From positions 1-64,000 of the forward strand of contig NZ_PGCK01000013.1 of NCBI RefSeq assembly GCF_021023085.1: DNA of 64,000 bases. The letters run 5' to 3'. This document shows, in pieces, positions 47,166 through 57,143 of the stretch. The DNA comes from Methanooceanicella nereidis. GTDB taxonomy: Archaea; Halobacteriota; Methanocellia; Methanocellales; Methanocellaceae. How positions within the stretch are numbered: position 1 is the stretch's first letter; the number at the start of each line of letters is the position of its first letter. The notes under the pieces were generated by a model. It saw only the letters and a list, made by a program, of their open reading frames with translations, had not been told where the DNA came from and searched no databases. The translations under genes were made by a program, and so were the position numbers.

Positions 47166-48443
47166 TCAGCTGATACGCTTATATTTACTTGACGGGGAAT
47201 ACATTAAAAGCCCTACAATGGCCGCGAGCAGGATAAACTGGGAAAATATCGCCGCTATTGCCACCAGTACGACGCTCGATTTTTTCGAATCCACGTTGCC
47301 CCGAGGTATCCTTCTTTTTGCAGAGCGGTTGGAGTACACCGCCCCAAAGGCTAGCAGGACGTCTGCCGCAAGTATTACCCATATGACATAGGGGAGGTTG
47401 GTCATGAAAAGGTACCATGAATATAATGATGACATATCATAGACATATGAAAAATAATTCAGCACATTGACCGAATAAAGCGCATAGTAGATATGAAGTA
47501 TCATGAAACACGCAAACGCTATCGGAGCGAGTATGTGCTGCATCACTTTATTGTAATAGATAAAGCTTCTTTTATTGCTGATAGAGAACCTGTCCCGGAA
47601 CATCATCACTGTCTGAAGGTTAGCGATCCCCTTGCGGAGCTTATGTGTCATCCACGTCCGGAGGTCATGAGGCGTTCTTATCTCGCTCCCCATCACCTGC
47701 GCAAGGTATATGACATCATAGCCCTGGCTGGATATGTTAAGCGCGGTATAGAAATCGTCGGCCACCACGTTCGCCGGGTATGAGCGCTGCAAAGACCTTC
47801 GGAACATATAACACCCGGCAACAAGGCTTGAAGAGGATATGCGGCTCTCGAGCGTTCTCATCTTATTGTTCGTTATCCAGAATGACATTTCCATGTTCGG
47901 GACAAAACCGTCAAGCTCTTTGGGAAGTATCCAGGGACCGACCGCCCCCACGCACGGGTCGGCGAAATACTTAGCGGTACTTTTAAGCACACCGGGCACG
48001 AGTTCGGTATCCGCGTCCGTCACCATGATAAGTTCATGACTGGCGGCGCGAAGGCCTATGTTCAACGCGTCAATTTTACCTTTGTTATCTCTCTGGATCA
48101 ACAGGCGGAAATTATCAGCATTATTATCCTTTATCCACCTGCTCACTATGTCCCCGGTTCCGTCAGGCGAGTTACCGTCGACGATAAGGACTTCGAGACG
48201 GTCCGAAGGATAGATGATATCGCTCAGGTTCTTTAATTTAGTTTCAATGATGTCTGCCTCGTTAAATACGGAGGCGATGATAGTAATACCCGGATAATAG
48301 CTGTCCTCAATATCCCGTGATGGTTTTTCTCTGTGCTGTAAAGAGGTGGTATAAAATACGAATGAGTAGGCGATGCACAGGTAAATTATTATCAGCATAA
48401 TATAATAAATGTAATTCATTAAATTGAATATTATACTATCCAT
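47166..48443 (-). CDS. Membrane GT2 glycosyltransferase (processive type)
   Basis: The ~425-residue enzyme has an N-terminal helix and a GT-A domain: ITIIASVFNEADIIETKLKNL, VLIVDGNSPDGTG, MVTDADTELVPG (DxD) and a GPWILP acceptor loop. Residues TWMTHKLRKGIANLQ match the Q/RxxRW-like position, though the motif is not canonical. Four C-terminal helices follow. The layout resembles hyaluronan/chitin-synthase-like transferases. ATG 48443 is preferred; a TTG 14 codons upstream is possible. It may make an exopolysaccharide. Confidence 0.88.
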   Translation of the reverse strand: MDSIIFNLMNYIYYIMLIIIYLCIAYSFVFYTTSLQHREKPSRDIEDSYYPGITIIASVFNEADIIETKLKNLSDIIYPSDRLEVLIVDGNSPDGTGDIVSRWIKDNNADNFRLLIQRDNKGKIDALNIGLRAASHELIMVTDADTELVPGVLKSTAKYFADPCVGAVGPWILPKELDGFVPNMEMSFWITNNKMRTLESRISSSSLVAGCYMFRRSLQRSYPANVVADDFYTALNISSQGYDVIYLAQVMGSEIRTPHDLRTWMTHKLRKGIANLQTVMMFRDRFSISNKRSFIYYNKVMQHILAPIAFACFMILHIYYALYSVNVLNYFSYVYDMSSLYSWYLFMTNLPYVIWVILAADVLLAFGAVYSNRSAKRRIPRGNVDSKKSSVVLVAIAAIFSQFILLAAIVGLLMYSPSSKYKRIS

Positions 48444-48641
48444 TAGATGATTATCTAGCAAGCGGTAAATATATAGATTTGTCAAAATAATAAGCGATTG
48501 AACAACGAAAATCCCTAAACAATAACTATTTTACAATAGTATATTATAAAAAAATATATAAAAATTAAAGGAGCGGGTCGATGCTGTCCGATAGCGAACC
48601 GGACCGACCCGGAAATTTACGCTAAAAAGCCTGACGTGCGC

Positions 48642-49706
48642 TCAGAACAATAATACGCCATCTTTCATGACCTGTTTGCCGTCTACCCACATTGACGGGT
48701 TCATGACAAGACAGTCCTGGTGTATCAGGGCGTTCGCGTCATTATCATAGTTGCTGCCTATGGCGAAGTGGACAGTCTTCCCGACCTTCTCATCCTCGAG
48801 GAGGTTGCCGGTCATCCTTGCGTGATAGTTGATACCGATGCCCAGCTCGCCGATGTGGCGGGCGTTGATCTCCTCTTCCTTCAGCCCCTTTTCTCTGGCC
48901 ATTTTCTCGCCGTTCTTGATAACGTTTAACAATTCCCTGGCCTCTTCGCCGCCGATGACGTCCACAACATAGCCATCCTTTAATATGACCTTGACCGGTT
49001 CCTTAGGTATCACCGCTTTTGGCACCAGGTCTATAGTGCCATCAAAGACAATGACGCCGTGGGCGCTTCCGACAGCAGGGGATATAAAAGCCTCTCCAGC
49101 AGGAAGGTTGCCTCCAAGTCCCGGAGACTTGAAATTACCGTCATCGCAGAAGGCCTTACGCCCGTCGATCGAGATGGTGACGTCCGTGCCTGCCGGCGAT
49201 GTTACGCGGATCTCTTTGCCCTCGTCAAGGACTTTCTTAATGCGTGAGGCAGTGTCCTGCATAGCGCCATAGTCGACTGCGACACACCTCTGGAACATGT
49301 CAACGTTCGTGGTAGGAGACCAGAAGCCCCTTATACGCTTATCCCCGTCCATAAGCTTGTCAAAGGCGCTTTGGTACTTTTTGCCATCCCTTCCCACGTA
49401 GCCTATGTTAAGCCCGTAGGGGTCCTTGCCCATCTTGTTAGCTGAAAGCGATATGACTATATCCGGTTCTGCCTTTATTGCCTCGATCACTATGCGCTCG
49501 GCATACGTGTAGGTGGTCTTCATCTCCTGGACCACAATGACGGGCTTTCCGCCCAGTGCTTTTGTCTCTTCGAACAATGCCTTCGCGATGGGGAACACTT
49601 CACCTTCAAAATTCGTTACGATAAGTACCTCTTCTCCTTCTCTGAGGCCTACGACATCCCTCATCGCGATCTTGGCAGCTTCATTAAGGTCTGTCAGAAT
49701 GAACAT
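48642..49706 (-). CDS. M29-family metallo-aminopeptidase
   Basis: The 354-residue protein belongs to the aminopeptidase T/M29-like group. It starts MFILTDLNEAAKIAMRDVVGLREGEEVLIVT. Conserved blocks include DVTISIDGRKAFCDDGNF, NLPAGEAFISPAVGSAHG, ELGIGINYHARMTGNLLEDEKVGKTVHFAIGSNY and NALIHQDCLVMNP, which contain the Glu/His/Asp metal ligands. It should remove N-terminal residues from peptides in the cytoplasm. An upstream extension to 49874 is hydrophobic and not family-like, so ATG 49706 is used. Confidence 0.88.
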   Translation of the reverse strand: MFILTDLNEAAKIAMRDVVGLREGEEVLIVTNFEGEVFPIAKALFEETKALGGKPVIVVQEMKTTYTYAERIVIEAIKAEPDIVISLSANKMGKDPYGLNIGYVGRDGKKYQSAFDKLMDGDKRIRGFWSPTTNVDMFQRCVAVDYGAMQDTASRIKKVLDEGKEIRVTSPAGTDVTISIDGRKAFCDDGNFKSPGLGGNLPAGEAFISPAVGSAHGVIVFDGTIDLVPKAVIPKEPVKVILKDGYVVDVIGGEEARELLNVIKNGEKMAREKGLKEEEINARHIGELGIGINYHARMTGNLLEDEKVGKTVHFAIGSNYDNDANALIHQDCLVMNPSMWVDGKQVMKDGVLLF

Positions 49707-49896
49707 CTCCAAAATATTTTTTTCATTATAAAGGAGTTTAAAAATTAAAAGCTTTTTGAATGAAAAGAAAATGCCAGAGGGCAGTAATGACCATTTATGA
49801 GCATATAGATACGTCAATGATAATAAAACGGACAATAAAGACAGATTGAGCAGGGGAATTATGGGATCGAGCACTCAGCCCCATATCCCCCTGTCA

Positions 49897-51108
49897 TCAT
49901 ACGCAGTCAAGCCTTACAATACGGCTGATCGAGCCGGTATTGCTGCCGGAGGCAGTTATGTTAAAGTCTGCGTATCCATTGCTGCCGGCATATATATTGT
50001 ATACCCATATGAAATCATGCGTTTCCCCGGGGAGTATGTTGACGGACACCGGAGATGGCGGAGATATAAGATATACTTCGAAATTACCCGTATGCAGATC
50101 ATACCGTACCTGCGGGCAGACGTTGTTCGCCGTTGAATCCCCGTAGTTCGTCACATGGGCGATGAGGCTCACCGTGATGTTATCTTTATGCTTCATTGTG
50201 GAAGGCTGCAATTCCGGCACCAGGCCGATCGACGTTGTCACAGCCGTGCTGCTGCCTGGAGACCCTGTCGTCGTATCATAAAGATGCAGCCTGATATTCT
50301 CCCCGCCAAAATATACGGTAGCATCGACAGTATCATCAATCCTTACCACTGAGTAATTGACGTTCTTTACCAGTCCTGCCCCGGTAAAAATTTCTTCAAA
50401 ATAGCTTTCCCATTCGCCGGCATATATCGAGGTCACGCTGATAGACACGTTATTGACATAAGCCTCCCTGTGAACGCAGTTCTCAGGAAAGATAGTGCTG
50501 GTAAGCATCTCATTTTGCGTGGAAGCTACGGAAGATGCCTGATCGTTTATCCTTATGGGAAACATCATAACGGTTATGTTGGATGAATTACCGGGGTCTC
50601 GCCTGACCGACATACAGGGGTCGCCCAGCTTCTTGTGCCCGGCAGCCTGTGATAATATCAGCATACCGGATTCGTAATGATATTTCTGGTCCAGCCAGTA
50701 GTTATTATTAGATGAATATGTGATACTGCCCATATTCGTAAGATCGGTCCCCAGATTGGTCCCGCTCTGGTTATACGCGGTGATAATAAGCGAGCCGTAG
50801 GACGGATCTATCCCGAGCGCCCCGCTTGAGCTGCCGGGATCTATCAACGGTATGGACCCGCCGCCCATTTCCACGTTGGTCGTCACTATTCCCCTGCCTA
50901 TTGCTGCGGCTGCGTCGATACGGGACTTATGGTCCATCATATCGCTCAGCACGTTTTGCATATGGTCTGATTCTGCCTGTTTTTTCATCTCCGGTATGTA
51001 TACGACCTTGAAGAGCGCTATCACTGACACGATAAGTCCCAGCACAAGTATAGCGCCGATCACCGTCGACACTGCAGAATTTGAAGACCTGAAACGGACA
51101 TTTGACAT
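49897..51108 (-). CDS. Large class III signal protein of the second pilus operon
   Basis: The ~403-residue protein has a pilin-type N-terminus (SAVSTVIGAILVLGLIVSVI ... FKVVY) and a long beta-rich external domain with many N-x-S/T sequons. Its size makes it unlike an ordinary pilin; it could be a tip or minor pilin-like subunit (DUF7289-like). GGGG seven bases before ATG 51108 favours this start over ATG 51123. Only one base separates it from the pilin gene upstream, and it ends the four-gene operon. Confidence 0.75.
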   Translation of the reverse strand: MSNVRFRSSNSAVSTVIGAILVLGLIVSVIALFKVVYIPEMKKQAESDHMQNVLSDMMDHKSRIDAAAAIGRGIVTTNVEMGGGSIPLIDPGSSSGALGIDPSYGSLIITAYNQSGTNLGTDLTNMGSITYSSNNNYWLDQKYHYESGMLILSQAAGHKKLGDPCMSVRRDPGNSSNITVMMFPIRINDQASSVASTQNEMLTSTIFPENCVHREAYVNNVSISVTSIYAGEWESYFEEIFTGAGLVKNVNYSVVRIDDTVDATVYFGGENIRLHLYDTTTGSPGSSTAVTTSIGLVPELQPSTMKHKDNITVSLIAHVTNYGDSTANNVCPQVRYDLHTGNFEVYLISPPSPVSVNILPGETHDFIWVYNIYAGSNGYADFNITASGSNTGSISRIVRLDCV

Positions 51109-51109
51109 A

Positions 51110-51547
51110 CTATACCCCTGCATTATTTATCATAAAATGCCCCAGGGACGAGCGTGAAGCCCTGTCATATACAAAAACGGATAGGTTTTGCCCGGTATCG
51201 AATGGAAATACCATCGCTTCGCCGATATCCCATAATACGTTCCCGTCATTATGGCTGACAAAAGACCCCGGCCGGGACAGATTGTAAGCCGCGCCGTTGA
51301 TCATCACGTCTATATCGCCAAGCGGGACGCTATCTCCTCCCGAATGCATAACTATGACCGAGGTATCGTTAATTTCCACGGACGTGCTGACGATATGAGA
51401 CTGCGGCCGGGAAAAAAACGAATATGTAGCGGCGATCAGGATAGTAAATATCGCGACCGTTATCAAAAGTATAAGAAGTTCGCCTACCAGCTCTGATACG
51501 GCAGATTCCGAACTTAACATCGAAGCATTGTTTCTCTTAGTTCGCAT
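51110..51547 (-). CDS. Type IV pilin-like protein
   Basis: The 145-residue protein has a short basic leader, then SAVSELVGELLILLITVAIF, a pilin_N-type hydrophobic helix processed by PibD-like peptidase, and a small beta domain (VIVMHSGGDSVPLGDIDVMING). Its size fits a structural archaeal pilin. ATG 51547 is preceded by GGGTG at good spacing; GTG 51553 is an alternative. It lies 9 bp after the platform protein gene. Confidence 0.85.
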   Translation of the reverse strand: MRTKRNNASMLSSESAVSELVGELLILLITVAIFTILIAATYSFFSRPQSHIVSTSVEINDTSVIVMHSGGDSVPLGDIDVMINGAAYNLSRPGSFVSHNDGNVLWDIGEAMVFPFDTGQNLSVFVYDRASRSSLGHFMINNAGV

Positions 51548-51556
51548 GCTCACACC

Positions 51557-53503
51557 CTAAATAAATATCATGAATACGGCATACCCTGTTGCCATCATTA
51601 GAAGGGAGTGCTTTAATCCTGAGGCCACGTTCCCTTCGCCCATCATCCCTGCCATGACCCCGGAAAATAATCCCTGTATAAGGACCGAATGATAGAATAG
51701 CAGATGCAACATTCCTGTTCCCGAAATATCCATAAAAGAAAATCCCATCGAAGCCATATGTGTTGAACTGTCGGCCGGGATACCGGGAAGGATCGGTAAA
51801 AATACGCTTACGAGCGTGTATATGATGTACAGGAAAACGAAGAAGGATATGTAGATTATCGAGACGTAGACAAGCATATTGGAGAACCTCTCCTCTTTCC
51901 GCGACAGGTTGGCTGAAGCGTCGGCGGCCGCGATCTCGAGAGTGTCCTTGATGTTGCCGGTAGACTCGTTCGCCCTCACTATAAGGGTGACCATCCTTCG
52001 TATCGATGCCGTGTTAATCCGGCGCTCGAACCTTATCAGCGCGTCTCTCGTATCCGCGCCCCACTCTATGTCCGCGCACATCTTCCTTATCTCGACGTTA
52101 AGCACGCCGAGATTGGACTTCAGCAGCGTCTTGATCGCCAGAGCCAGCGTCAGACCCGATTCGTTGACGCCTGCCAGCCTCTTTAAAAATTCCGGTATCG
52201 CCGTATCGATCTTTTTTATCCTGCTGTTGCGCGCTTCCCAGAATACGACGAAAGGAAGCACCGCTATAAAGAACCCGATAAGTAACATGTCGTCAAGCTG
52301 TGATAGTGATCCGTATGAAAGATCAAGATAGCCGTTTCCCGTCACCAGTACGAACAGTACGCCGGCGGGGGCGCTGACATAAAGCACTTTATATGGATCA
52401 TTCGTGATGTATGATATCGGATTATCTAAAAATTTCCTGACCCGGTACCTGAACTGCGCGCGCCTGATAGCCACGTCCTCGGACGGCAGCAATTCCCTCT
52501 TGTTCACATCTTCGTACTCGTTGAGCTTTTTCTTTCTGATCGATATCCTGCCGCGGCCGTCTCCAAGCCCCATGGCGGACAGGAACCATATGAATAATAT
52601 GGAGCCAACAGGGATCAGGAAGTATATCAGGAATTGTATCTGGCCTATGTCCGTAACGCTGATGAGCCCTATTATGACCATTATGGTCATAAGGAAAAGT
52701 GGGCCTGCGATGAACGCGGTCACATATATCTCCGCGAACATGCTTAGCATATCGGTGAGCACTTTTTGTTCCTGCGAAGCGACTACCCGATACTGCTCGG
52801 AGCGTGAATGCAGGAAGGTCGTCATATCGCCTCCGCTTTCCATCAGGCTGGTCATGCTTTCGAAAAAGTTTTTTAAAGGCTCGGAAGGTGTCCTGTCCGA
52901 CACGACCTTTATTGCGGTTATCAGGTCATATCCCAGAAGCTCGACGCTGCGTACGACGGACTCCATCTCGACCGCGACCTCGCCGTAGATGTCCTTATGA
53001 TCGCAAAGGGCACGGAAAACATCCAGAGGGTTCATGCCGCCCTTGCTCATCGCGTACATGAAGGTCACAGCATGCGGAAGGGTGAGATTTATCTCTGACT
53101 CCCTTGCCGATGCGATGTATTTAGGATATCCTGCTAGCGCATAACAGAATATCATGAATGATACCGCAAAGGACGCTACAAGCACAATAAATAGCATAAG
53201 GACGGAATTTCCGGCCAGCGCGCCGATGATCGAATATTTGAGGCTGTCGGGAAGCAGATAGCTAAACCCGTCATAGAAATCGGGTATCCTTCTTGCCGCA
53301 AAAACGAGACAGATCAGAGACACCGCCGCTGCTGCCAGGCTGCCGAGAAAGATCAGCCTTGACGCATATATATCAGACGGTGTGCTAATATTCGCCTTTC
53401 TTAGATTGATCTCGAGATCAAAGAAATTCTGGCGGTTTTTCCTGGCATACCCTCCAAAAAGCCTGTATGCAAACCTATCCGAAAAAAATTGCGAGAGAGC
53501 CAT
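51557..53503 (-). CDS. Type IV pilus platform protein (TadC/FlaJ-like)
   Basis: The 648-residue membrane protein has two GspF/TadC-type domains (KGGMNPLDVFRALCDHKDIYGEVAVEMESVV near 150-180 and ESGLTLALAIKTLLKSNLGVLNVEIRK near 440-465). Several membrane helices lie around each, nine or so in total. It should form the membrane platform for the FlaI-like ATPase upstream. It is longer than the archaellum FlaJ and clearly distinct from it. Seven bases separate it from the ATPase gene. Confidence 0.9.
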   Translation of the reverse strand: MALSQFFSDRFAYRLFGGYARKNRQNFFDLEINLRKANISTPSDIYASRLIFLGSLAAAAVSLICLVFAARRIPDFYDGFSYLLPDSLKYSIIGALAGNSVLMLFIVLVASFAVSFMIFCYALAGYPKYIASARESEINLTLPHAVTFMYAMSKGGMNPLDVFRALCDHKDIYGEVAVEMESVVRSVELLGYDLITAIKVVSDRTPSEPLKNFFESMTSLMESGGDMTTFLHSRSEQYRVVASQEQKVLTDMLSMFAEIYVTAFIAGPLFLMTIMVIIGLISVTDIGQIQFLIYFLIPVGSILFIWFLSAMGLGDGRGRISIRKKKLNEYEDVNKRELLPSEDVAIRRAQFRYRVRKFLDNPISYITNDPYKVLYVSAPAGVLFVLVTGNGYLDLSYGSLSQLDDMLLIGFFIAVLPFVVFWEARNSRIKKIDTAIPEFLKRLAGVNESGLTLALAIKTLLKSNLGVLNVEIRKMCADIEWGADTRDALIRFERRINTASIRRMVTLIVRANESTGNIKDTLEIAAADASANLSRKEERFSNMLVYVSIIYISFFVFLYIIYTLVSVFLPILPGIPADSSTHMASMGFSFMDISGTGMLHLLFYHSVLIQGLFSGVMAGMMGEGNVASGLKHSLLMMATGYAVFMIFI

Positions 53504-53510
53504 TATGGCT

Positions 53511-55298
53511 TTACACCTCTGGCCTTATCAGATCCCGCAGCTCTCCGCGGTCGATCAGTTCCAGCACCTGTTCCGGCATGACGCTGTACAGGTGCGTTAC
53601 GATGCTAAAGCTCCTGTAATCGCGTATGTTCTCCTTTTGCAGGTGATCGAGCACTTTTATCCTGTTATTGATCTCGCGGTCAATGCGGGCGCGGTCCCAT
53701 CCCCGCTTTGCCATGATGTCATTGATGACGTAGGATTCAGCAAGCCTCTCGTAGGTGTCATTCGCCGAATCCCACCTGAACAGCTCGTTAATGCGAAGAT
53801 TATTGGTCTTCACGTCCACCCCTGTGATCTCGACTACGCTCTTTGTCCGGCGCGCCCTGACTCCTTCATTATATGTTAATTCCTGTATGCTGACGATGTT
53901 GAGCGACTGGAGCATCATGTTCGGCACGTTTATAGGCTCGTTGAGAAGCCTGTTGACAACAGCCTGTATAGATCCGGCATGCATTGTAGAGTATGTCGTA
54001 TGCCCGGTATTCATCGCCTGGAACAGAGTAAGCGCTTCTTTTCCCCTCACTTCTCCCACGATTATGTATTCCGGCCTCTGCCTCAGTGCCGCCTTAAGAA
54101 GCTCATACATGCTGATCTCGCCCGGAACCCCTATGGCAGGTGCGTCACGGGTGAGCCCTGCGATCCAGTTATTATGATACAACGTCAGTTCCCGGGTATC
54201 CTCGATAGTTATCACTTTGGCACCCTGCGGCACGAACAAGGATACGGCGTTCAGTGACGATGTTTTTCCTGATGCCGTGCCTCCTGCGAATAAAAGATTC
54301 TTATTATTTTCAATCGCAAGCCAGAAATATGAGAGCATCTCGCTGGACATTGTTTTGAACTTTAACATGTCAACGGGCGTGAACGGGTCAGGGCGGAACT
54401 TACGTATCGTGAAAGAGCTCCCCCTTGTGGTCACTTCCCTCCCCAGCGTAGCCTCGATACGCGAGCCGTCCGGCAGTGTCGCGTTCGCAATGGGATTCGC
54501 CACGGATATATGCCTGCCGCCGCGCTGCACAAGCCTCATTACCAGAGAGTTGAGCTCGTCCTCCTTCGATATCTTGATATTCGTCTTTATGTTCTGGTAT
54601 TTTTTATGAAATAGAAATATCGGCACGTTAACGCCATTACATGAAATATCCTCTATCTGGCCATCATGCATCAAAGCGTCAATGCACCCGTAGCCCAGGT
54701 AATTTCTTTCCAGGTAGTAGAGTATTTTCTGCCTCGACCTCCCGGGCAGGTCGATGCCGTATATAGAGATGAGCATATCGCATTTTGACCGCAGTATTGA
54801 ATTACGGTCAACGTCAGATTGAGCCGGTTCCCCCCTGATCAATATGTCCCGCAGGTCGTCATAGAGCCTCTCGAGGAGCTCTACCTCCAGGCCGGTAAGC
54901 TCCGGCTCGCATACATGATACTCGTATTCCTTTAAGCCGTTATCATAAGTTATTTTGATGAACGTGAAAGGTTCGCGGACACTATAACGTTCTATCTCGA
55001 CCTTGCCTTCCCCGGAGATATCGCTCCCTGAAGGCGGAGCTATGCGATCCCCGTCGCCCGGTATAAGTTCTATGGGACCGGTCAAGCTTTTTTCTTTTAT
55101 CGAGCGTACAAATCCATCAATGCCGGCATTTTCCGGCACGAGCTCTCCCGGACTATTTTCCCCGTAAAAGCTTTCCGCCCTTACCTCGTGTGATCCGCCT
55201 TTATCTTCCCGCCTGAAGACACTTTTTATCGACCTATGGATACCTAAGATAATACCTGTGGGATCTTTAGTACTGGTCGGACAATTATCGCTGCTCAT
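53511..55298 (-). CDS. Type IV pilus assembly ATPase (FlaI/TadA-like)
   Basis: The 595-residue secretion ATPase has Walker A GGTASGKTSS near 337-346, Walker B EYIIVGEVRG and His box GHTTYSTMHAGS, with the preceding CNGVNVPIFLFHKKY block. The N-terminal ~150 residues are acidic and low in conservation. It is paralogous to FlaI at 30608 but leads its own operon with the platform protein and two pilin-like genes. No fla accessory genes accompany it, so a pilus rather than an archaellum is inferred. Confidence 0.92.
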   Translation of the reverse strand: MSSDNCPTSTKDPTGIILGIHRSIKSVFRREDKGGSHEVRAESFYGENSPGELVPENAGIDGFVRSIKEKSLTGPIELIPGDGDRIAPPSGSDISGEGKVEIERYSVREPFTFIKITYDNGLKEYEYHVCEPELTGLEVELLERLYDDLRDILIRGEPAQSDVDRNSILRSKCDMLISIYGIDLPGRSRQKILYYLERNYLGYGCIDALMHDGQIEDISCNGVNVPIFLFHKKYQNIKTNIKISKEDELNSLVMRLVQRGGRHISVANPIANATLPDGSRIEATLGREVTTRGSSFTIRKFRPDPFTPVDMLKFKTMSSEMLSYFWLAIENNKNLLFAGGTASGKTSSLNAVSLFVPQGAKVITIEDTRELTLYHNNWIAGLTRDAPAIGVPGEISMYELLKAALRQRPEYIIVGEVRGKEALTLFQAMNTGHTTYSTMHAGSIQAVVNRLLNEPINVPNMMLQSLNIVSIQELTYNEGVRARRTKSVVEITGVDVKTNNLRINELFRWDSANDTYERLAESYVINDIMAKRGWDRARIDREINNRIKVLDHLQKENIRDYRSFSIVTHLYSVMPEQVLELIDRGELRDLIRPEV

Positions 55299-55497
55299 CC
55301 AGATAAAACTATAATTTTATAGGATATAACTTTTATTATCAAATTTTTGTTTATTTTTTTTATTTAGTCAATATTTAGCCTTAAAATCGAAAACAGAGCC
55401 AGATACTTACTATTTTGTAATTAATTATATGAAATCGCAGAATAGAATTTGTGTAAAAAGAAATATTATATTATGTTTATTTCTTTGGTTCTGAAAG

Positions 55498-55506
55498 TAT
55501 TTATAA
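55498..55506 (+). promoter_or_regulatory. TATA box of the HTR/KaiC operon
   Basis: TATTTATAA lies about 62 bases before the GTG start at 55569, and A-rich sequence precedes it. It would serve the rightward HTR-like and KaiC genes in the 270-bp divergent spacer. Confidence 0.4.
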
Positions 55507-55568
55507 GCGAAATACACATTTTAGGTTAGCGAGGGGTAAAAAAATAGGCCATAAAAAAGAGGGATCAC

Positions 55569-56423
55569 GTGAGCAGATCAATAGTAAAATATCCGACAGG
55601 AATAATGTCGATGGACACCATAATCAAAGGAGGGCTTCCCGCAGGGTCTTTCACGCTTCTGCTTGGCGAGGTCGGGGCAGGCAGCCAGGAATTCGCGTAT
55701 ACCTCCATGCTCATGTTATCTCAGATGAAAAAGGAGCGTATTGCGCTGGAGACGGATGGCAAAAGCAATGGTGTCAACCTGCCGGACAAGATATGCTACA
55801 TATCGTTCACAAGGACCAGGGATAACATACTGCTGGACATATCCGCATTAAAAGTAGCTAGCGTAACTGACGTAGAGTCAAACCTCATATTCATTGACCT
55901 GTCGGGGGAATATTTTTCCCGCACGCAGGTCCCGATGTCCTGGACAAGGGATGAGATGGCAACGCTGACAGACCTTAAGACAGCCAATACGAACAGGACG
56001 GTCTTCAAGGCCGTCATCGATACCCTGGAAAAGTATGCGCCAAACAACCTGGTCATAATCGATTCGCTAACGGACCTCCTCAGGAGCGCGGGCTCCGAAA
56101 ACCTCACATGGAGCGATCTTGTCTCCCTGCTTAAAGGGATCCAGAGAATGTCAAAACAATGGAACTCTGTGATATATGCGCTCCTCACGGCGGACATATT
56201 CGACGCCAGCAAAGAGGAAGAGGTCTCGGATTGCGTTGACGGCGTCATGGTCTTTAAATGGGACATCACCGGTATCAATCAGCTGCAGCGTACGATGTAC
56301 ATAAAAAAATTCAGGGGATTGATGCCATACCTTGAAGAAGATAACGTAGTAAGGTTCGAAACGAAGGTAAGTGCCAGCCGCGCCTTTGAGATATCGAACA
56401 TCAGAGAGATCATAGGTAGATGA
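55569..56423 (+). CDS. RecA/KaiC-fold protein with destroyed Walker A (HTR-like)
   Basis: The 284-residue protein aligns in layout with KaiC/FlaH (IMSMDTIIKGGLPAGSFTLLLGEVGAG). At the P-loop it reads GEVGAGSQ (33-40), so the essential Lys and Ser/Thr are replaced by Ser and Gln. The Walker B region is NNLVIIDSLTDLL. It resembles the HTR-like RecA-superfamily proteins of archaea and may bind a partner rather than hydrolyse ATP. The start is GTG with GAGGG upstream. It overlaps the next KaiC gene by 4 bp and diverges from the pilus operon. Confidence 0.85.
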   Translation: MSRSIVKYPTGIMSMDTIIKGGLPAGSFTLLLGEVGAGSQEFAYTSMLMLSQMKKERIALETDGKSNGVNLPDKICYISFTRTRDNILLDISALKVASVTDVESNLIFIDLSGEYFSRTQVPMSWTRDEMATLTDLKTANTNRTVFKAVIDTLEKYAPNNLVIIDSLTDLLRSAGSENLTWSDLVSLLKGIQRMSKQWNSVIYALLTADIFDASKEEEVSDCVDGVMVFKWDITGINQLQRTMYIKKFRGLMPYLEEDNVVRFETKVSASRAFEISNIREIIGR

Positions 56424-57121
56424 CGATGAAACTACTTAGCACAGGTGTAAACGGATTGGATGAGCTTCTTCACGGAGGGTTCCCGGAGAAGCACATGGTC
56501 GTGGTCTTTGGAGGAATGGGTACAGGCAAGTCCACGCTTGCCCTGCAGTTCATAGTGAACGGCCTGATGAAAGGCGAGAAGACAGTATACATGAGCCTTG
56601 AGGAGAGGGAGAACGAGATAGTGGAATCCGCCAGGGGTTTCGGCTGGGACATCCAATCATTCATCGATAACAACATGCTGATCCTGATAAGGCTTGACCC
56701 GAATGACATAAAGTCAACGCTTTCAAGGATAAAGAACGAGATGCCGAAGCTGATAAAGTCTTTCGGAGCATCGAGGCTTGTCATCGACTCTATCACTTTG
56801 TTCGAGATGATGTTCTCGGACGAGGCTGAGCGCAGGCTTAATCTTTTTGAGATATTCGCCATACTAAAGGAGACAGGAGTGACGGCATTGATCACTTCGG
56901 AAGCCGCACGCGAGGACTCGTATTCCACCAGGTACGGGCTTGTCGAGTATGTCGCTGACGGCGTCATAATGCTGAGATACGTAAGGCAGGACGAGCTCCG
57001 CGACGTCAAGCTGGCGGTAGAAGTGGTCAAGATGAGACGCCATAACCATTCGCGCAGTATCAAGCCTTATGACATAACGAATGAAGGCATAGTAGTGCAT
57101 TCAGAGTCTGAAGTGTTCTAA
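56420..57121 (+). CDS. Single-domain KaiC-like ATPase
   Basis: The 233-residue RecA/KaiC protein has an intact Walker A, GGMGTGKS (31-38), the Glu pair in SLEERENEI, Walker B ASRLVIDSITLFEMMFSDEAERR and VEVVKMRRHNHSRSIKPY at the C-terminal edge. Its start overlaps the stop of the P-loop-less partner (ATGA), so a one-to-one complex of active and inactive subunits is plausible. ATG 56426 is an alternative with better Shine-Dalgarno spacing. Confidence 0.9.
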   Translation: MTMKLLSTGVNGLDELLHGGFPEKHMVVVFGGMGTGKSTLALQFIVNGLMKGEKTVYMSLEERENEIVESARGFGWDIQSFIDNNMLILIRLDPNDIKSTLSRIKNEMPKLIKSFGASRLVIDSITLFEMMFSDEAERRLNLFEIFAILKETGVTALITSEAAREDSYSTRYGLVEYVADGVIMLRYVRQDELRDVKLAVEVVKMRRHNHSRSIKPYDITNEGIVVHSESEVF

Positions 57122-57143
57122 AGGGAAGTGAAAACCCCTTTAG
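57118..57143 (+). terminator. Terminator hairpin after the KaiC pair
   Basis: CTAAAGGG (57118-57125) and CCCTTTAG (57136-57143) form a perfect 8-bp stem with a ten-base loop, beginning at the stop codon. T-rich sequence follows within a few bases. Confidence 0.6.
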
